From assembly GCA_018712705.1 (NCBI GenBank), contig DVGM01000009.1, forward strand, positions 1 to 64,000: a DNA stretch of 64,000 nucleotides, read 5' to 3'. Under the pieces are notes generated by a model. The model made no database searches and was not told the origin of the DNA. It was given only the letters and a program-made list of their open reading frames with translations. Shown here in pieces: positions 61,536-64,000 of the stretch. The stretch's first letter is position 1, and every line of letters begins with the position of its first letter. Both the position numbers and the translations under genes were made by a program. This stretch comes from Aphodousia faecalis (GTDB taxonomy: Bacteria > Pseudomonadota > Gammaproteobacteria > Burkholderiales > Burkholderiaceae_F).

Positions 61536-61906
61536 ACAGAAAAAGATGAACCGCAGCCGCAGGTTGTCACGGCATTAGGATTGCGGATAACAAACTGCGC
61601 TCCCGTCAAATCTTCCTTGAAATCAATTTCTGCACCGACAAGGTATTGATAACTCAAGGAGTCAATTAAGAGCGTCACTCCATCCTTAACCATTTTGGCA
61701 TCATCTTCGTTTTCTTTTTCATCGAATTGAAAGCCATACTGGAAACCTGCGCAACCGCCGCCTTGCACGAATACACGCAGTTTCAGATTGTCATTGCCTT
61801 CTTCTTCAATCAGGCTTTTAACCTTTGCTACCGCCGCATCGGTAAAGTGAATGGGATCCGGAGCCAAATTTGTTTGTGTGTTGTCTTGCATAGTGATTTC
61901 GTCCAT
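61532..61906 (-). CDS. erpA: iron-sulfur cluster insertion protein ErpA
   Basis: 124 residues (ATG at 61906; 61891 is an alternative). A-type carrier: VFVQGGGCAGFQYGFQFDE and C-terminal TTCGCGSSFSV supply the three cluster Cys residues. Delivers Fe-S clusters to apoproteins. The QYGF/SSF pattern fits ErpA rather than IscA. Confidence 0.94.
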   Translation of the reverse strand: MDEITMQDNTQTNLAPDPIHFTDAAVAKVKSLIEEEGNDNLKLRVFVQGGGCAGFQYGFQFDEKENEDDAKMVKDGVTLLIDSLSYQYLVGAEIDFKEDLTGAQFVIRNPNAVTTCGCGSSFSV

Positions 61907-61959
61907 CAGAAAACCTGTTGATTATACGTTTTTTAACACGTCATTTTTGTTGCGAAACG

Positions 61960-62850
61960 TTATCCTTCCAGTCCAACCAGTATCACACCTAAAGTCATCC
62001 CGATCACCCCGGCCAGACGTGTCACTGACAAGCGCTCACGCAAAAGTAAGCCGCCCAAGACTACCCCAATCATCATGCCGACTTCTCGGCTCGGGGCCAC
62101 ATAAGCAAGCGGAGCAATGGTCATGGCATAAAGCACCAGAATATAGGCTAAGGGAGAGCCCACGGTGACCACTGCTAAAGCCTTTTGCAAACGCGGTGTG
62201 GTGAGAATCTCTTTTGATTCTGCCTTCCAATTGGCATGCATCATAATAAAGGGGGCAAAGACGATCGCCCGCACCGCAATCGATGGGAAATAAAAACTCA
62301 AAGGCGTAAGCCCCGTTTCTTGCTGCACGGCCCAAGCATCACAAAATGAATACCCGGCAATAAAACAGCCCGTCAAGAACCCCCAAAATATTCCTGCGCG
62401 AATACGAAGATCCTGCGTTTGCTTATCTTGCTTGTGCGGCATCGCTAGAAGCACAATGGAGGCCAAAATCAAAGCAATGCCAATCCACCCCCAAAAAGAG
62501 GGTCTGTCACCCAAAATCAACACTGCACATAAAACAGTAATCAACGGGCCGGTTCCGCGTGCTGTCGGGTAAACAATGGAGTAGTCCGACTTTTTGTAGC
62601 CTATCTGCAAAACTTGTCCGTAGATAACGTGAATGGGCGCAGACAGTGCGATGACTAGCCAACCGGTCGGAGTGATATTGGTGAGCGCTTGCGGATCGTA
62701 GATGAAAAGCGCCGGAACGGTAATGACCCCCGTGATGATATAAACCAACCACCAAAAAGGTCGGGTGGCGTTGGCTTTCTTAAGGAAATAATTCCAAGTT
62801 GCGTGCACAAGTGCCGCTGTCAACACCAGTGTCAGTGCCGTTAAAGACAT
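61960..62850 (-). CDS. EamA/DMT-family transporter
   Basis: 296 residues, ten membrane helices in two EamA repeats: LVHATWNYFLKKANATRPFWWLVYI at the N-terminus, YPTARGTGPLITVLCAV, and YVAPSREVGMMIGVVLGGLLLRERL in repeat two. Substrate unknown. Separated from rpsI by a terminator. Confidence 0.88.
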   Translation of the reverse strand: MSLTALTLVLTAALVHATWNYFLKKANATRPFWWLVYIITGVITVPALFIYDPQALTNITPTGWLVIALSAPIHVIYGQVLQIGYKKSDYSIVYPTARGTGPLITVLCAVLILGDRPSFWGWIGIALILASIVLLAMPHKQDKQTQDLRIRAGIFWGFLTGCFIAGYSFCDAWAVQQETGLTPLSFYFPSIAVRAIVFAPFIMMHANWKAESKEILTTPRLQKALAVVTVGSPLAYILVLYAMTIAPLAYVAPSREVGMMIGVVLGGLLLRERLSVTRLAGVIGMTLGVILVGLEG

Positions 62851-62894
62851 TTTTTAGACAAATAAAAAAAGCAATTTCGCTATTGTACGCCTAC

Positions 62895-62922
62895 GAAAAA
62901 GGCCCTCCAACTTTGGAGAGCC
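62895..62922 (-). terminator. terminator of rplM-rpsI
   Basis: Minus-strand stem GGCTCTCCAA/TTGGAGGGCC (one mismatch) followed by TTTTTC; another 9-bp hairpin (CAATCCCGC/GCGGGATTG) lies between it and the rpsI stop. Confidence 0.8.
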
Positions 62923-62979
62923 TTTCTGTTGCCAATCCCGCTTGAGGCGGGATTGAAGCAATTTGCAATCGTAAAACGA

Positions 62980-63372
62980 TTAGCGCTTGGAGAATTGCTT
63001 ACGGCGACGGGCCTTGCGAAGACCGACCTTCTTACGTTCGACTTCGCGAGCGTCACGGGTCACGAAGCCCGCGGCGGACAACTGGGCCTTCAAGCCTTCG
63101 TCGTAGTCAATCAAAGCGCGGGTAATGCCGTGACGCACAGCGCCGGCTTGACCCGTTTCACCACCGCCACGCACGTTGACCATCACGTCAAACGTTTCAA
63201 CGTTTTCGGTGAGTTCCAACGGTTGCATCACGACCATACGGCCGGTTTCACGGTGGAAGTATTCATTCAAAGGACGACCGTTGATCACGATCTTGCCGGA
63301 ACCACGCTTAATAAAGACGCGGGCCACGGAGCTCTTGCGACGGCCGGTGCCGTAATTGTAATTGCCGATCAT
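62980..63372 (-). CDS. rpsI: 30S ribosomal protein S9
   Basis: 130 residues: YGTGRRKSSVARVFIKRG, NGRPLNEYF, VNVRGGGETGQAGAVRHGI and the basic C-terminus KVGLRKARRRKQFSKR that reaches the P site. Twelve bp after rplM. High-expression codon bias. Confidence 0.98.
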   Translation of the reverse strand: MIGNYNYGTGRRKSSVARVFIKRGSGKIVINGRPLNEYFHRETGRMVVMQPLELTENVETFDVMVNVRGGGETGQAGAVRHGITRALIDYDEGLKAQLSAAGFVTRDAREVERKKVGLRKARRRKQFSKR

Positions 63373-63384
63373 GCCGAATCCTTA

Positions 63385-63813
63385 TTAGATGTCGAGGTTC
63401 TTAGGTTGTTGAGCCGTATGCGGATGTTCTTCACCAGCATAGATCTTCAACTTCTTAATCATGGCGTAGCCCAAGGGTCCCTTCGGGAGCATGCCCTTAA
63501 CAGCGATTTCAAGGGCGCGGCCCGGGTGGCGTTGTTGCATCTTTTCGAAAGTCGTTTCGATGATACCGCCAGGATAACCCGTGTGGCGATAGTAACGCTT
63601 GTTCTTAGCCTTATCGCCACTCATCTTCATCTTGGAAGCGTTGATCACAACGATGAAATCGCCCGTATCAACGTGCGGCGTGTATTCAGGCTTGTGCTTG
63701 CCACGCAAACGGGCAGCAATTTCAGCAGCGAGGTGACCGACGATCTTATCGGTAGCGTCAACCACGTACCATTCGCGAGTCACTTCGAGCGGCTTAGCCG
63801 AGAAGGTCTTCAT
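63385..63813 (-). CDS. rplM: 50S ribosomal protein L13
   Basis: 142 residues: REWYVVDATDKIVGHLAAEIAARLRGKHKPEYTPHVDTGDF and AVKGMLPKGPLGYAMIKKLKIYAG. First gene of the L13-S9 operon, which is autoregulated by L13 in E. coli; a leader hairpin is visible upstream. Confidence 0.98.
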   Translation of the reverse strand: MKTFSAKPLEVTREWYVVDATDKIVGHLAAEIAARLRGKHKPEYTPHVDTGDFIVVINASKMKMSGDKAKNKRYYRHTGYPGGIIETTFEKMQQRHPGRALEIAVKGMLPKGPLGYAMIKKLKIYAGEEHPHTAQQPKNLDI

Positions 63814-63874
63814 TATTCATTCACCTATCAATGAAAACACACGACATTTTCATTCAAGTCGCGCGCAAACGGAT

Positions 63875-63904
63875 TGTCGCTTAAGGCCGCAAGCACCAGC
63901 GACA
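63875..63904 (-). promoter_or_regulatory. leader hairpin upstream of rplM
   Basis: 7-bp stem TGTCGCT/AGCGACA with a 16-nt G/C-rich loop, 62-91 bp before the rplM start. Candidate L13-binding autoregulatory structure. A TAAAAT -10 candidate sits at 63978-63983; its -35 would be beyond the window. Confidence 0.4.
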
Positions 63905-64000
63905 GAGTCCAAAAATTCGTTTCCCGTTAATTCAAAAAGGCGACAGAGAAACACCTATTGAAATAACAAGGGTTGGGATTTTACCTAAAAAATTGAAGAA

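Noticed and set aside
62929..63834. 301-codon plus-strand ORF spanning rpsI and rplM
   Set aside because: Antisense shadow of two certain ribosomal protein genes with strong codon bias.

Overview
The window looks like a chromosome segment of a gut-type, largely anaerobic betaproteobacterium of the Burkholderiales. Sutterellaceae (Sutterella/Parasutterella-like) is my best inference. The reasons are the gene orders purM | hda-HAD-pcnB-folK, nrdR-ribD-ribE-ribH-nusB-thiL-pgpA-pncC and tyrS | M23-anmK | erpA | rpsI-rplM, a moderate GC content, and heavy investment in C4-dicarboxylate and amino-acid transport. No rRNA operon, CRISPR array, complete prophage or intact insertion sequence is visible.

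Layout. 1-2.3 kb: an AT-rich accessory edge with 12-bp iteron-like repeats and an AlbA_2/ATPase-type regulator gene, lying at the 3' end of a tRNA-Leu/tRNA-Val pair. 2.5-8.3 kb: housekeeping genes (folK, pcnB, HAD phosphatase, hda; divergent purM; adenosine deaminase). 8.3-14.5 kb: a peptide or aminoacyl-conjugate utilisation region. It has a Ser/Thr-rich leader ORF, a DUF3100-type membrane protein with a small membrane partner, an AbgB-like M20 hydrolase, a DcuC-family carrier and an AbgA-like M20 hydrolase. 14.5-25.2 kb: an orphan NrdD-tail mini-protein under a candidate NrdR box pair, a phosphoribosyltransferase, DMT transporter, a nicotinamidase-like/nitronate-monooxygenase-like pair lacking key catalytic residues, mnmA, a UvrD-type helicase, a membrane phosphoesterase and a divergent AraC/CMD pair. 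25.4-32.5 kb: a guanidine-II riboswitch with a Gdx exporter and PNPOx-like protein, a polar amino-acid ABC transporter with two tandem binding proteins, a pyridoxal-kinase-like gene and dacB. 32.5-36.8 kb: groESL behind a textbook sigma-32 promoter, an IMPACT/YigZ gene and dctA.

36.9-43.4 kb is mosaic. nrdAB encodes an alpha subunit without an ATP-cone and ends in sequence resembling a porin 3' tail. It is followed by a rhodanese gene, a group II intron remnant (domains V-VI), a truncated aldo/keto reductase and a second amino-acid ABC transporter. 43.6-49.1 kb: pyrF, a Dcu-type antiporter with a perfect FNR box, a LysR regulator, a cupin and a CNNM/CorC protein. 49.1-55.5 kb: the riboflavin/nusB/thiL/pgpA/pncC cluster with nrdR; an old-yellow-enzyme gene sits where ribBA is commonly found. 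55.9-56.4 kb: gene debris (porin tail, frameshifted ATPase). 56.4-64 kb: PEBP protein, dtd, tyrS, M23 peptidase, anmK, erpA, a DMT transporter and the rplM-rpsI operon.

Physiology. Three families of C4-dicarboxylate carriers (DctA, Dcu antiporter, DcuC-like), two M20 amidohydrolases, two polar amino-acid ABC systems and an FNR box point to an asaccharolytic organism living on amino acids, peptides and dicarboxylates with fumarate-type anaerobic respiration. This is inference from gene content. All product names come from recognisable motifs and gene order read by eye; no database search was run.
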